64,000 bases of DNA, from positions 1,612,001 to 1,676,000 of the forward strand of contig NZ_CP107905.1 of the NCBI RefSeq assembly GCF_036014015.1, in the 5' to 3' direction. Position 1 is the stretch's first letter. Each line of letters begins with the position of its first letter. This DNA comes from Streptomyces sp. NBC_00457. Its GTDB lineage: Bacteria; Actinomycetota; Actinomycetes; Streptomycetales; Streptomycetaceae. Positions 52,016 to 60,278 of this stretch are shown one piece after another. The notes under the pieces were generated by a model that was not told the origin of the DNA, did no database searches, and saw only the letters and a program-made list of their open reading frames with translations. The position numbers were made by a program, and so were the translations under genes.

Positions 52016-53026
52016 TCAATAGGCGGCGAGGCTGCGGACCGCCGCCACGACCTTCTCTACGGTGGGGATGACCTGCTCCTCCAGCGCGTCGGCGAACGGC
52101 AGCGGAACGCACTCGCCCGCCACCCGGCGCACGGGCGCGTCCAGCAGACCGAATCCTTCGTCGGCGACGACCGACACGAGGGTGGCGCCCCAACCGCCCT
52201 GGTAGGGGTTCTCCTCGACCGTCAGGAGCCGCGAGGTCCGGGCCAGCGAGGCGAGGACGGTGGCGACATCCAGCGGGACGAGGCAGCGCAGGTCGACGAC
52301 CTCGGCCTGGATGCCTTCCGCCGCCAGCAGTTCGGCGGCCCGGAGCGCCACCGGCACCATTGAGGCGAGCGCCACGAGCGTCACGTCGGCGCCTTCGCGT
52401 ACGACGGTCGCGCTTCCCAGGTCGACCACATGGCCGGGTGGCGGAGGCGTCCCCTTGCTCGCCAGCAGGCCCTTGTGCTCGAAGAAGACGACGGGGTCGT
52501 CGCTGCGGATCGCCGCCGCCATCATGCCGATCACGTCGGCGGGCGTCGACGGGGCCGCGATCTTCAGGCCGGGAATCGTGAGTGCCCAGTTCTCGGTGGC
52601 CTGGGAGTGCTGGGCGCCGAAGCCGAGTCCGCCGCCGTTGGCGGTGCGCACGACGAGGGGCACGGTCACCTGGCCGCCCGTCATATAGCGGACCTTGGGT
52701 ATCTCGTTGGCGAGGTAGTCCCAGCAGCAGGCCAGGAAGTCGGAGAACATGATCTCCGCGACGGGTCGCATCCCGGTCATCGCGGCGCCCATCGCCGCGC
52801 CCACGATGGCCTGTTCGGAGATGGGCGTGTCCCACACCCGCTCCGGCCCGAACTCCTCTCGCAGTCCGACGGTCGTCTTGAAGACCCCGCCGGCCTCACC
52901 GATGTCCTCGCCCAGGCACACCACCGCCGGATCGCGCCGCATCTCCCGCGCGATACCCTCGGCGACCGCCTCCCGGTAGCTGATCTCCCGTGCGCCGACG
53001 GCCCGTTCGGCTGTCACGTCCGCCAT
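52016..53026 (-). CDS. 2-oxo acid dehydrogenase E1 component, beta subunit
   Basis: 336 residues. Transketolase-like pyrimidine-binding domain (ISYREAVAEGIAREMRRDPA, FGPERVWDTPISEQAIVGAA) and C-terminal domain (VTLVALASMVPVALRAAELL, VVDLRCLVPLDVATVLASLA, TVEENPYQGGWGATL). It forms an a2b2 TPP enzyme with the alpha subunit. GGAGGT precedes ATG 53026; the start lies 13 bases inside the alpha gene. No E2 or E3 gene is in the operon. Confidence 0.92.
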   Translation of the reverse strand: MADVTAERAVGAREISYREAVAEGIAREMRRDPAVVCLGEDIGEAGGVFKTTVGLREEFGPERVWDTPISEQAIVGAAMGAAMTGMRPVAEIMFSDFLACCWDYLANEIPKVRYMTGGQVTVPLVVRTANGGGLGFGAQHSQATENWALTIPGLKIAAPSTPADVIGMMAAAIRSDDPVVFFEHKGLLASKGTPPPPGHVVDLGSATVVREGADVTLVALASMVPVALRAAELLAAEGIQAEVVDLRCLVPLDVATVLASLARTSRLLTVEENPYQGGWGATLVSVVADEGFGLLDAPVRRVAGECVPLPFADALEEQVIPTVEKVVAAVRSLAAY

Positions 53027-53991
53027 GCGGCACCTCCGTCGGCCCACACATCGGTCAACGCCTCACCCGGATCGGGCCCGGGAGCGGCCTTCGCCGCCTC
53101 GACCGCCTTCGCTACGACATCCCGTGCGCGTTCGTCCGCCGCGGTGACCGTCTCCGGCGCCACTCCCAGCTCGATGAGCCTGCCGCGGGCGAGGTCCAGC
53201 GGGTCGTGCTTGAGCCAGCGTTCGACCTCCTCGGCCGGACGGTAGGTCGCCGGGTCGGCGCGGCTGTGCCCGAAGTGACGGTAGGTCTGCGCCTCGATGA
53301 GGGCGGGCCCGTCTCCGGCCCGGGCCCGCCGGGCGAGACGCTCCACCGTCTCGTGCACGGCGACGACGTCATTGCCGTCGACGACCTCGCCGGGGATGCC
53401 GTACGCGGGCGCCCGGTCGGCGGCGGGTCGTGCCACCGCCGTGACGTCGGCGATCGGCGTGTACTCCATGTACAGGTTGTTCTCGCACACGAACAGCACC
53501 GGCAGCTTCCATACGGCCGCCAGGTTCAGCGCCTCGTGGAAGGCGCCGATGTTGGTCGCGCCGTCGCCGAAGAAGGCGACCGCGATCTGGTCGGTGCCGC
53601 GCAACCGGGCCGACCATGCCGCGCCGACCGCCATCGGGAGGTGGGCGCCGACGATGGCGTACGAGCCGAGCATGCCGGTGGCCGCCTTTGTGAGGTGCAT
53701 CGAGCCGCCCTTGGCCTTGCACAGTCCAGTGGCCCGGCTCATGAGCTCGGCGAGGCACTCCTCGGGGGTGGCGCCGCGGGCCAGGGCGTGGTGGTGCCCG
53801 CGGTAGGTGGCGAACACGTAGTCGTCGGCGCGCAGGGCGGCGCTCGCGCCGACGGCGATCGCCTCGTGCCCGGCGGCGAGGTGGGTGGTGCCCTTGACCA
53901 GGCCGTGCAGGAACAGGTCGTGGGCGGCCTTCTCCGTACGGCGGATGACGGCCATCTGCTCGTACCGGGCGAGGAGTTCAGTGGCGTCCAT
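53014..53991 (-). CDS. 2-oxo acid dehydrogenase E1 component, alpha subunit
   Basis: 325 residues. TPP motif GDGATNIGAFHEALNLAAVW (near 143), YVFATYRGHHHALARG and KGGSMHLTKAATGMLGSYAI of PDH/acetoin-type E1 alpha, HFGHSRADPATYRP near the phosphorylation-loop region. It decarboxylates a 2-oxo acid; substrate could be pyruvate, a branched acid or acetoin. Length fits acetoin or pyruvate types rather than the long BCKDH. It overlaps both neighbours (M24 gene end and E1 beta start). Confidence 0.92.
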   Translation of the reverse strand: MDATELLARYEQMAVIRRTEKAAHDLFLHGLVKGTTHLAAGHEAIAVGASAALRADDYVFATYRGHHHALARGATPEECLAELMSRATGLCKAKGGSMHLTKAATGMLGSYAIVGAHLPMAVGAAWSARLRGTDQIAVAFFGDGATNIGAFHEALNLAAVWKLPVLFVCENNLYMEYTPIADVTAVARPAADRAPAYGIPGEVVDGNDVVAVHETVERLARRARAGDGPALIEAQTYRHFGHSRADPATYRPAEEVERWLKHDPLDLARGRLIELGVAPETVTAADERARDVVAKAVEAAKAAPGPDPGEALTDVWADGGAAWRT

Positions 53992-55315
53992 CGGCCGTCC
54001 CCGTGTTCAGGTGGGACTGCGCCTCACGGCGGGTGTTCAGCTCGCCGCCCACCGTCCAGTACTTGCGTCCCGCCACCAGCAGTTCCTCCGCCGGGAACTT
54101 GGTGATGACCTCGCAGCCGTCGGCGGTGACGACCAGTTCCTCCTCGATCCGGGCGGCGGACCAGCCGTCGGCGGCGGGCCAGTAGGTCTCCAGCGCGAAC
54201 ACCATGCCCTCTTCGAGGACTTCGGGGTGGTCGAGCGAGACCAGACGGCTGAAGATCGGCTTCTCCCAGATGGACAGGCCGACGCCATGGCCGTACTGGA
54301 GGGCGAAGGCCGCCGTCTCGTCGGCGAAGCCGAACTCCTCGGCGCGCGGCCACACTTGGACGATGTCGGCGGTGGTGGCGCCCGGCCGGACCAGGGAGAT
54401 CGCCTCGTCCATGTACTCCCGGCAGCGGACGTAGGCATCGCGCTGGGCGCGGGAGGCGCTGCCGACGGCGAAGGTGCGGTAGTAGCAGGTGCGGTAGCCG
54501 AGGTGGCTGTGCAGGATGTCGAAGAAGGCGGGGTCGCCGGGGCGGATCAGGCGGTCGCTGTAGACGTGCGGGTGCGGTGAACAGCGTTCGCCGGAGATGG
54601 CGTTGACGCCTTCGACGTACTCGCTGCCGAGGTCGTACAGGACCTTGCTGACGACGCCGACGCACTCGTTCTCGCGCACGCCGGGGCGCAGATAGCCGTA
54701 CAGCTCCTCGTAGGCCGCGTCGACCATCGCGCAGGCCTGGGTGAGCAGGGAGATCTCGTCGCCGGTCTTGATGCGGCGGGCCTCCAGGAAGACCTGCTGG
54801 CCGTCGACGACGTCGATGCCCTCGGCGCGCAGGGCGGCGAGGACCGGCATCTCGGCGACGTCGATGCCGAGGGGTTCCTGGGCCAGGCCGTGCGCGCGCA
54901 GCTCGGCGGCGATCTTCCGGGCGACGTCCTCGGCTATGCCCGCGTCCGGGTGGAAGGCGCCGCGGAGGGTGGAGATGCCGGCGCGGGCGCCGGTGGGCGG
55001 GCCGCCCTTGCCGTCGCTGTAGTCGAGCCACGGGTTGTAGAGCTGGTGGTGGCGGGCGGCGGAGCCGAAGTCCCAGACGACCGGCTCGCCGCCGCGGGTC
55101 AGCAGAGCGAAGCGGATCAGCTTGTCCATCGCCCAGGTGCCGATGTGCGTGGCCGTCATATAGCGGATGTTGGCGAAGTCGAAGCTGAGCAGGGCGCCCA
55201 GCTCGGAGCGGTTCAGCTGTTCGTTCAGCCGGGCCAAGCGCTGCTTGCGCAGCCGGTCCAGGTCGACGCGCTCTTCCCAGTCGACGGCATTGGGTCCGAA
55301 TGTGCGGATCGCCAT
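53978..55315 (-). CDS. M24-fold (creatinase/aminopeptidase P-like) protein with altered metal site
   Basis: 445 residues. N-terminal creatinase-like domain (RLNEQLNRSELGALLSFDFA, NIRYMTATHIGTWAMDKLIR) and pita-bread domain (about 200-430). Ligand positions seen are FFDILH (Asp), GHGVGL (His), FALETYW (Glu), RIEEELVV (Glu). The second Asp, normally in GYxSDxTR, is replaced (GYRTCYYRTF has Cys). It may be a non-peptidase hydrolase or lyase, like creatinase, ectoine hydrolase or DddP, rather than a two-metal peptidase. ATG 55315; 45 bases after the regulator gene. Confidence 0.82.
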   Translation of the reverse strand: MAIRTFGPNAVDWEERVDLDRLRKQRLARLNEQLNRSELGALLSFDFANIRYMTATHIGTWAMDKLIRFALLTRGGEPVVWDFGSAARHHQLYNPWLDYSDGKGGPPTGARAGISTLRGAFHPDAGIAEDVARKIAAELRAHGLAQEPLGIDVAEMPVLAALRAEGIDVVDGQQVFLEARRIKTGDEISLLTQACAMVDAAYEELYGYLRPGVRENECVGVVSKVLYDLGSEYVEGVNAISGERCSPHPHVYSDRLIRPGDPAFFDILHSHLGYRTCYYRTFAVGSASRAQRDAYVRCREYMDEAISLVRPGATTADIVQVWPRAEEFGFADETAAFALQYGHGVGLSIWEKPIFSRLVSLDHPEVLEEGMVFALETYWPAADGWSAARIEEELVVTADGCEVITKFPAEELLVAGRKYWTVGGELNTRREAQSHLNTGTADGRH

Positions 55316-55360
55316 GGCGACCACCCCCGATTCGGAGTGAACGACCACCCGCCGGAAGTG

Positions 55361-55999
55361 TCAAGTACTACTGAACACACACCATACGCCGACGGCTGGT
55401 TCCTCTCCATCGTTGCGGTAGCGGTGCGGTGTCGTCGACTCGAAGCAGACGGCGTCGCCGGGGTGCAGCGGGTACTCGTCGAAACCGAGGGTGAGGACGA
55501 GCTCACCCGAGGTGAGAAAGCCGTACTCGGTGCCCGTGTGCCGCATCAGACCGCCGGAGCCGGAGGAGGAGCCGCCGGGCCGGTAGGTCACCAGCAGGAA
55601 GTCCACGTCCGTGCCGGGCACATGGCCGAGACGCTCCCAGACGACCCCCGAGTCCAGCTCCAGCGTCTCCCGCTCGCCGGGTGTGACCAGCGGGCCGATG
55701 CGCCGGCCGGGGTCGGCGGCAAAGGCGGCGAGGGCGTGCAGGACGGTGCCGGGGGCGGCGCCGGCCGCGATCCGCGGCATGGACTCCCGCGCTTCGAAGA
55801 GGGACTCGACGGTGATGCCGAGCGCTGTCGTGATCGCGTACAGCGTGCTGACGGACGGCTGGCTCTTGCCCGTCTCGATCTGCGACACCAGGCTCGCCGA
55901 GACCCCGATCTCCCGGGCCAGCGACCGCAGGCTCATCCCGCGGTCCAGACGCACCTGACGGATACGGGCGCCGACGGGCGGAGCGGCTGCTGGTGACAC
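55361..55999 (-). CDS. XRE-cupin transcriptional regulator
   Basis: 212 residues: N-terminal XRE HTH (RIRQVRLDRGMSLRSLAREI, SASLVSQIETGKSQPSVSTL; residues 11-65) and C-terminal cupin (about 130-205; GTEYGFLTSGELVLTLGFDE, ESTTPHRYRNDG). This class senses small catabolites and controls adjacent amine, purine or polyamine catabolic operons. GTG 55999 is preceded by GAGAGGAG. First gene of the run down to 49080 and its probable regulator. Confidence 0.9.
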   Translation of the reverse strand: MSPAAAPPVGARIRQVRLDRGMSLRSLAREIGVSASLVSQIETGKSQPSVSTLYAITTALGITVESLFEARESMPRIAAGAAPGTVLHALAAFAADPGRRIGPLVTPGERETLELDSGVVWERLGHVPGTDVDFLLVTYRPGGSSSGSGGLMRHTGTEYGFLTSGELVLTLGFDEYPLHPGDAVCFESTTPHRYRNDGEEPAVGVWCVFSST

Positions 56000-56127
56000 T
56001 GAGGGCTCCTCTCCCGGTGGCGTATGTGCAGCCCCATTGAACAGCCGCGGGTGGGAGTGACGCCAGGGCGGCCTGCCCGGCGGGCGCCTTCTTGCCGATC
56101 ACGGTGTGGCGTGTGCCCGCGGCACGG

Positions 56128-56147
56128 CATCGGCCGATCGGCCGATG
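56128..56147. promoter_or_regulatory. Perfect 20-bp palindrome
   Basis: CATCGGCCGATCGGCCGATG is fully self-complementary. It lies 97-116 bases before the DUF4333 gene start and 129 bases upstream of the XRE-cupin start on the other strand, so it could serve either promoter. Confidence 0.5.
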
Positions 56148-56243
56148 GGGCGTCGCGGGCGCCGACCTTATGGCCGAGGCGCGGGGCCGGGTGTGCGGGC
56201 GAGGGTGGAGCCACTTCCTCCCCTTCAGCTCCCAGGAGTTCTC

Positions 56244-56612
56244 ATGCAGCGCAAGTTCATCATCGGTGTCGTCGGCGGCGCGTCCGCCGTGCTCGGTGTC
56301 GCCGGTGTCGGTGTGTACGTGCTCTCCGGCACGGAATCGACCACCGCGCTTGACACGTCCACCACCGTGCAGGTGGACGGGCAGAAGGCCCTGTCCTCGA
56401 ACATCGTCGCGGGTCGGGTGCAGAGCAAGTACCACCCGGTTCCCCTCATCGGCGTGAAGGTCCACGACGTGCGGTGTCCGACCGGGCTGAAGGCGGTGGC
56501 GGGCGCGACGGTCACCTGTTCCGGCAAGAAGTCGGACGGGTCGTCCGTCGAGATACCGGTCTCCGTGGTCAAGGCCACGGGGGACTCCGTCACCTGGAAA
56601 TTCGAGCGCTGA
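56244..56612 (+). CDS. DUF4333 exported/membrane-anchored protein
   Basis: 122 residues. A basic start and hydrophobic segment (FIIGVVGGASAVLGVAGVGV, 5-24) form an uncleaved anchor or signal; the outer part has the DUF4333 pattern VRCPTGLKAVAGATVTCSGK with its Cys pair (likely disulfide) and a beta-rich end. Function unknown. AGGAG precedes ATG 56244. A dispersed repeat follows 56 bases after the stop. Confidence 0.8.
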   Translation: MQRKFIIGVVGGASAVLGVAGVGVYVLSGTESTTALDTSTTVQVDGQKALSSNIVAGRVQSKYHPVPLIGVKVHDVRCPTGLKAVAGATVTCSGKKSDGSSVEIPVSVVKATGDSVTWKFER

Positions 56613-56667
56613 GCGCGGAACGCTCCGCGGGTAGTGCCGCGATGTGTCGTGGGTTTGCTGCGGCGCC

Positions 56668-56733
56668 GTTGTGGCTGGTCGCGCCCACGCGGCGGAGCCG
56701 CATATCGATACAGCCCCGCGCCCCTTACGGGGC
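56668..56733. repeat. Dispersed extragenic repeat, copy 2
   Basis: Bases 56678-56733 are identical to copy 1; the extension CCGTTGTGGCTG on the left is shared (inverted) with copy 3. It sits between the DUF4333 stop and the ABC ATPase gene. Confidence 0.9.
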
Positions 56734-56782
56734 GCTTGATCAACGGCCAATTAAAAGTGCAGGACAGGAGCCTACTCACATC

Positions 56783-57466
56783 ATGAATACCGTTCTGGCC
56801 GGGCACGGCCTCGTCAAGAAGTACGGTGCCACGACCGCGCTCGCGGGTGTGGACGTTCAGGTCGGCGAGCGTGATTCGCTGGCGATCATGGGGCCGTCCG
56901 GGTCCGGCAAGTCCACGCTGCTGCATGTCCTCGCGGGGATCGTCCGTCCCGACGGCGGACAGGTGCTGCTGCGTGGGGAGCGCATCGACCAGCTGGGCGA
57001 GAACCGTCTCAGTGAGCTGCGCCGCAAGCGGTTCGGCTTCGTGTTCCAGTTCGGCCAGCTGCTCCCGGAGCTGCCCGCTCAGGAGAACGTCGCCCTGCCC
57101 CTGATGCTGGAGGGCACCCCGCGCAAGGAGGCCGTCGAGCGGGCCCGGCGCTGGTTCGCGCCGCTGGGCCTGGACGGTCTGGAAGAGCGCCGCCCCGGAC
57201 AGCTGTCGGGCGGTCAGGCCCAGCGGGTCGCCATCGCCCGGGCGTTGGCCGTCGAACCGGACGTGGTCTTCGCCGACGAGCCGACCGGCGCCCTTGACCA
57301 GGCGACCAGCACGGAGGGCATCCAGCTCCTCACCTCGGTCACCCGGGCCCAGGGCGCCGCCCTGGTCATGGTCACGCACGATGCCGAGGTCGCCGCCCAC
57401 TGCGACCGCGTCCTCCAGGTCCGCGACGGTCGCGTCAGCGGCCACAGCCAGTACACAGTCGCCTGA
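56783..57466 (+). CDS. ABC transporter ATP-binding protein (LolD/MacB-like)
   Basis: 227 residues. Walker A GPSGSGKST (near 38), Q-loop FQFGQLLPELPAQENVALP, signature LSGGQAQRVAIARALA, Walker B VVFADEPTGALD, H-loop VMVTHDAEVA. This is the FtsX-permease partner class, and the permease gene follows after 28 bases. AGGAG lies 14 bases before ATG 56783, somewhat far. Likely extrudes or releases an antimicrobial peptide or envelope component. Confidence 0.95.
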   Translation: MNTVLAGHGLVKKYGATTALAGVDVQVGERDSLAIMGPSGSGKSTLLHVLAGIVRPDGGQVLLRGERIDQLGENRLSELRRKRFGFVFQFGQLLPELPAQENVALPLMLEGTPRKEAVERARRWFAPLGLDGLEERRPGQLSGGQAQRVAIARALAVEPDVVFADEPTGALDQATSTEGIQLLTSVTRAQGAALVMVTHDAEVAAHCDRVLQVRDGRVSGHSQYTVA

Positions 57467-57494
57467 TCCCCCTCTTCTCAGCGGAGATGCCGAA

Positions 57495-59501
57495 ATGCGT
57501 TCCCCCGTCCTGCCCTTGACCCTCCATCTGGCCAAGGCTTCCGGTCGCCGCGGCCTGCAGAGCCATCTGCTGGCCGCCGGGGCCGCGGCCGTCGGCGCCT
57601 TCGTGATGCTGGTGATGATCGCCGCCACCGTCGGCTCCGGCACCCGCGCCGACCACACCACCTGGCGCACCCCCGAGCCCGCCAAGAACGGCACGGCCGT
57701 CCAGGCGCTCGCCACGACGTACGTCCGCGGCGAACCCCTCGCCGTCGTGTCGCTCGCCCAGCTGCCCGGCCGCTCCGCGACCCCCGCCCCGCCCGGACTC
57801 GACACCTTCCCGAAGCAGGGCGAGGTGTACGTCTCCCCCGCCCTCGCCGAACTGCTGCACAAGCTGCCGGCGAACCAACTGGCCGACCGTTTCCCCGAGG
57901 TGAAGTCCTACGGCACGATCGGCGCCGCCGGTCTCGCCTCGCCGGACGAGCTGGTCGCCGTGGTCGGCCGGGCGCCGTCCGACCGCGCGATGTCGCAGGC
58001 CGCCGCGGAGGGCGCGAACTGGTGGGACGAGGACCAGGCCGGGCGGGCCGTGATCTCCGGGTTCTCCGGGACCAAGGCCACCTTCTTCACGACCGGGGAC
58101 CGGACGACCGCGCTGCTCGGTGTGGTCCTGCTGGCGATGCCCGTGGTCGTGCTCTCCGCGGCGGCCGGACGACTGGGTGCCGCCCGGCGCGAACAGCGGC
58201 TCGCCGCGCTGCGGTTGGCCGGCGCGACCCCACGGCAGATCATCGGCATGACCGCCGTGGAGGCGGCCGGCGTCGGTGCGGTCGGAGCGCTGACGGGCGC
58301 GCTCGCCTACGTCGCCCTGCTGCCCGCCCTCGCCGAGATCCCGTACGGCGTCGGCAGCTGGTACACAGACCAACTCTGGGTCGGACCGGGGTGGTTCGCG
58401 GCGGTCGTGCTGGCGGTCACCGCACTCATCACGGTCAGTGCCGTGTCGATGCTGCGTCAGGTGGCGACCTCGCCCCTGGGGGTCGCCCAGCAGGCGAACC
58501 CCCGGCGGACCCGGCTGATCCGCATGGTCGCCTTCGTGGCCGCCCTCGGCTACATCTGGGTGTCCACGGGAGGCGAGGTCACCAGCCGACAGCTGCTGGT
58601 TCTGCTGCTCGTCTTCTACGGCGCGTTCTGGCTGTTCGGCCCCTGGGTCGTGGATCAGCTGGGCCGGCTCGCGGGCCGCTTCGCCCGCCGCCCGGCCACA
58701 CTGCTGGCCGCCCGCAGGCTCAGTGACGACCCGCGGGGCGCCTGGCGCACCGTCAGCGGTCTGGTGCTGGCCGGCTTCGCGGCCGGGTTCTTCTCGGTCA
58801 GCATGCTGAGCTTCGGCGACGCGAACTACGGCGACCAGGTGGCCGTGATCACCGCGAACGCCACCGAGTCCCGGCACACCGCCGTCGAGGCCCGCACTCT
58901 GCTGGACCGTGCGGGCATCACCGCGAAGGTCACCGTCGTCAGCGCCGACGACTACGACAGCCTGCTCGGTGGCAGCCCCGGCGTGGTCGCCCATGTCTCC
59001 GGCGGCACGGAGCGGAGGGACACCGCCGTCACCGTCCTGTCCTCCCTCGGCTCGGGCCACCTGCCGTACACCAAGGACTACGCGACGGCGAGCGACCGCA
59101 CGATCACCGACCGCATCGCCCAGGTCAGCACCGCGACACTGGCCATGAGCTTCGTCCTGGCCACCGCCTCCGCGGGTCTCACCGCCGCCGCGAACGTCCT
59201 GGACCGGCGCCGCGTCTACGGCCTGCTGCGCCTGGCGGGCACGCCGCTGAAGGTGCTGGACCGGGCCCGGGTCCGCGAGACGGTCCTGCCCCTGGTCGTG
59301 CTGGCGGGCGGCACCACCGCGATGGGCATGTACGGCTCGTATCAGCTCAACAAGCTGGTAGGCGCCACGATCAACACGTCGGGTCTCATCCAACTGATCG
59401 TGTGCGTGGTCGTCGGAGCGCTGGCCATGTTCGCCGCCATCAGCGGCAGCCGGCCCCTGCTGCGCAGAGTCACGGCCGATCCGGCGCAGACCGCGGACTG
59501 A
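57495..59501 (+). CDS. FtsX/MacB-like ABC transporter permease
   Basis: 668 residues with about eight to ten hydrophobic segments in two FtsX units: N-terminal segment AGAAAVGAFVMLVMIAATVG, first bundle about 205-360 (RREQRLAALRLAGATPRQII), second bundle about 540-660 (VYGLLRLAGTPLKVLDRARV). Two outside loops lie between segments. The LRLAG coupling helices that contact the ATPase are seen twice. It forms the membrane part of the pump with the gene just upstream. GGAG precedes ATG 57495. Confidence 0.9.
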   Translation: MRSPVLPLTLHLAKASGRRGLQSHLLAAGAAAVGAFVMLVMIAATVGSGTRADHTTWRTPEPAKNGTAVQALATTYVRGEPLAVVSLAQLPGRSATPAPPGLDTFPKQGEVYVSPALAELLHKLPANQLADRFPEVKSYGTIGAAGLASPDELVAVVGRAPSDRAMSQAAAEGANWWDEDQAGRAVISGFSGTKATFFTTGDRTTALLGVVLLAMPVVVLSAAAGRLGAARREQRLAALRLAGATPRQIIGMTAVEAAGVGAVGALTGALAYVALLPALAEIPYGVGSWYTDQLWVGPGWFAAVVLAVTALITVSAVSMLRQVATSPLGVAQQANPRRTRLIRMVAFVAALGYIWVSTGGEVTSRQLLVLLLVFYGAFWLFGPWVVDQLGRLAGRFARRPATLLAARRLSDDPRGAWRTVSGLVLAGFAAGFFSVSMLSFGDANYGDQVAVITANATESRHTAVEARTLLDRAGITAKVTVVSADDYDSLLGGSPGVVAHVSGGTERRDTAVTVLSSLGSGHLPYTKDYATASDRTITDRIAQVSTATLAMSFVLATASAGLTAAANVLDRRRVYGLLRLAGTPLKVLDRARVRETVLPLVVLAGGTTAMGMYGSYQLNKLVGATINTSGLIQLIVCVVVGALAMFAAISGSRPLLRRVTADPAQTAD

Positions 59502-59575
59502 CGACGTCCATGGCGAGGACGGCCCGGCGTACCGGCGGGCCGTCCTCCTCCGATTCCCTGAGGCATGATCGAGCC

Positions 59576-60271
59576 ATGACGACCCCCGCCCCGCCGGGCG
59601 CCCCCATCCGCGTCCTGATCGCCGACGACCAGGACATGGTCCGCACCGGTTTCCGCTTCTTCCTCGACGCCCAGCCCGACATCACCGTCGTCGCGGAGGC
59701 CGCCGACGGCGAGGAGGCGGTCGCGCTGGCCCGCAGGGTGCGGCCGGACGTGTGCCTGCTGGACATCCGGATGCCCAAGCTGGACGGCCTGGAGGCGACC
59801 CGGCTGCTGGCCGGTCCCGAGGTGGCCGACCCGATGCGCGTGGTCGTCGTCACCACCTTCGACCTCGACGAGTACGTGTACGGCGCGCTGCGCGGCGGTG
59901 CGTGCGGGTTCCTGCTCAAGGACTCGGGGCCGACACTCCTCGCGGAGGCGGTACGCGCCGCCGCGGCCGGCGACTCGCTGGTCTCCCCCTCGGTGACCGT
60001 ACGCCTGCTCAAACACGTCACCGCCGCCCCGGAGCCGACCGCCCCGCGCCGCGCCGCGCCGCTGCCGGAACCCCTCACGGACCGCGAGCTCGACGTCGTC
60101 CGCCTGGTCGCCCTCGGCCGCACCAACGCCGAGATCGCCGCCGAACTGTATGTGTCCCTGTCCACGGTCAAGACCCACCTGTCCAGCATCCAGCTCAAGC
60201 TGAACGCGCGGAACCGGGTGGAGATCGCCGCCTGGGCCTGGCAGAGCGGGCAGGTGCGGCCCGGCTCGTGA
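59576..60271 (+). CDS. NarL/LuxR-family response regulator, orphan
   Basis: 231 residues. Receiver domain: acidic pair IADDQDMVRTGF, phospho-Asp in VCLLDIRMPKLDG (near 62), Thr VVTTFDLDEYV, Lys FLLKDSG. LuxR HTH: LTDRELDVVRLVALGRTNAE, ELYVSLSTVKTHLSSIQLKL. It follows the ABC transporter genes by 74 bases in the same direction, the usual place for a regulator of the pump, but no histidine kinase gene is on either side. Confidence 0.92.
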   Translation: MTTPAPPGAPIRVLIADDQDMVRTGFRFFLDAQPDITVVAEAADGEEAVALARRVRPDVCLLDIRMPKLDGLEATRLLAGPEVADPMRVVVVTTFDLDEYVYGALRGGACGFLLKDSGPTLLAEAVRAAAAGDSLVSPSVTVRLLKHVTAAPEPTAPRRAAPLPEPLTDRELDVVRLVALGRTNAEIAAELYVSLSTVKTHLSSIQLKLNARNRVEIAAWAWQSGQVRPGS

Positions 60272-60278
60272 CCGGCGT

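Noticed and set aside
57435..59393. Open frame of 652 codons antisense to the FtsX permease.
   Set aside because: Gly/Arg/Asp-rich shadow of a real membrane protein gene, with no ribosome site.
59576..60271. Orphan response regulator as the regulator of the GGGCC boxes.
   Set aside because: It is of the NarL class like DevR, but there is no linked GAF kinase, no box at its own promoter, and its partner genes are an antimicrobial-type pump.
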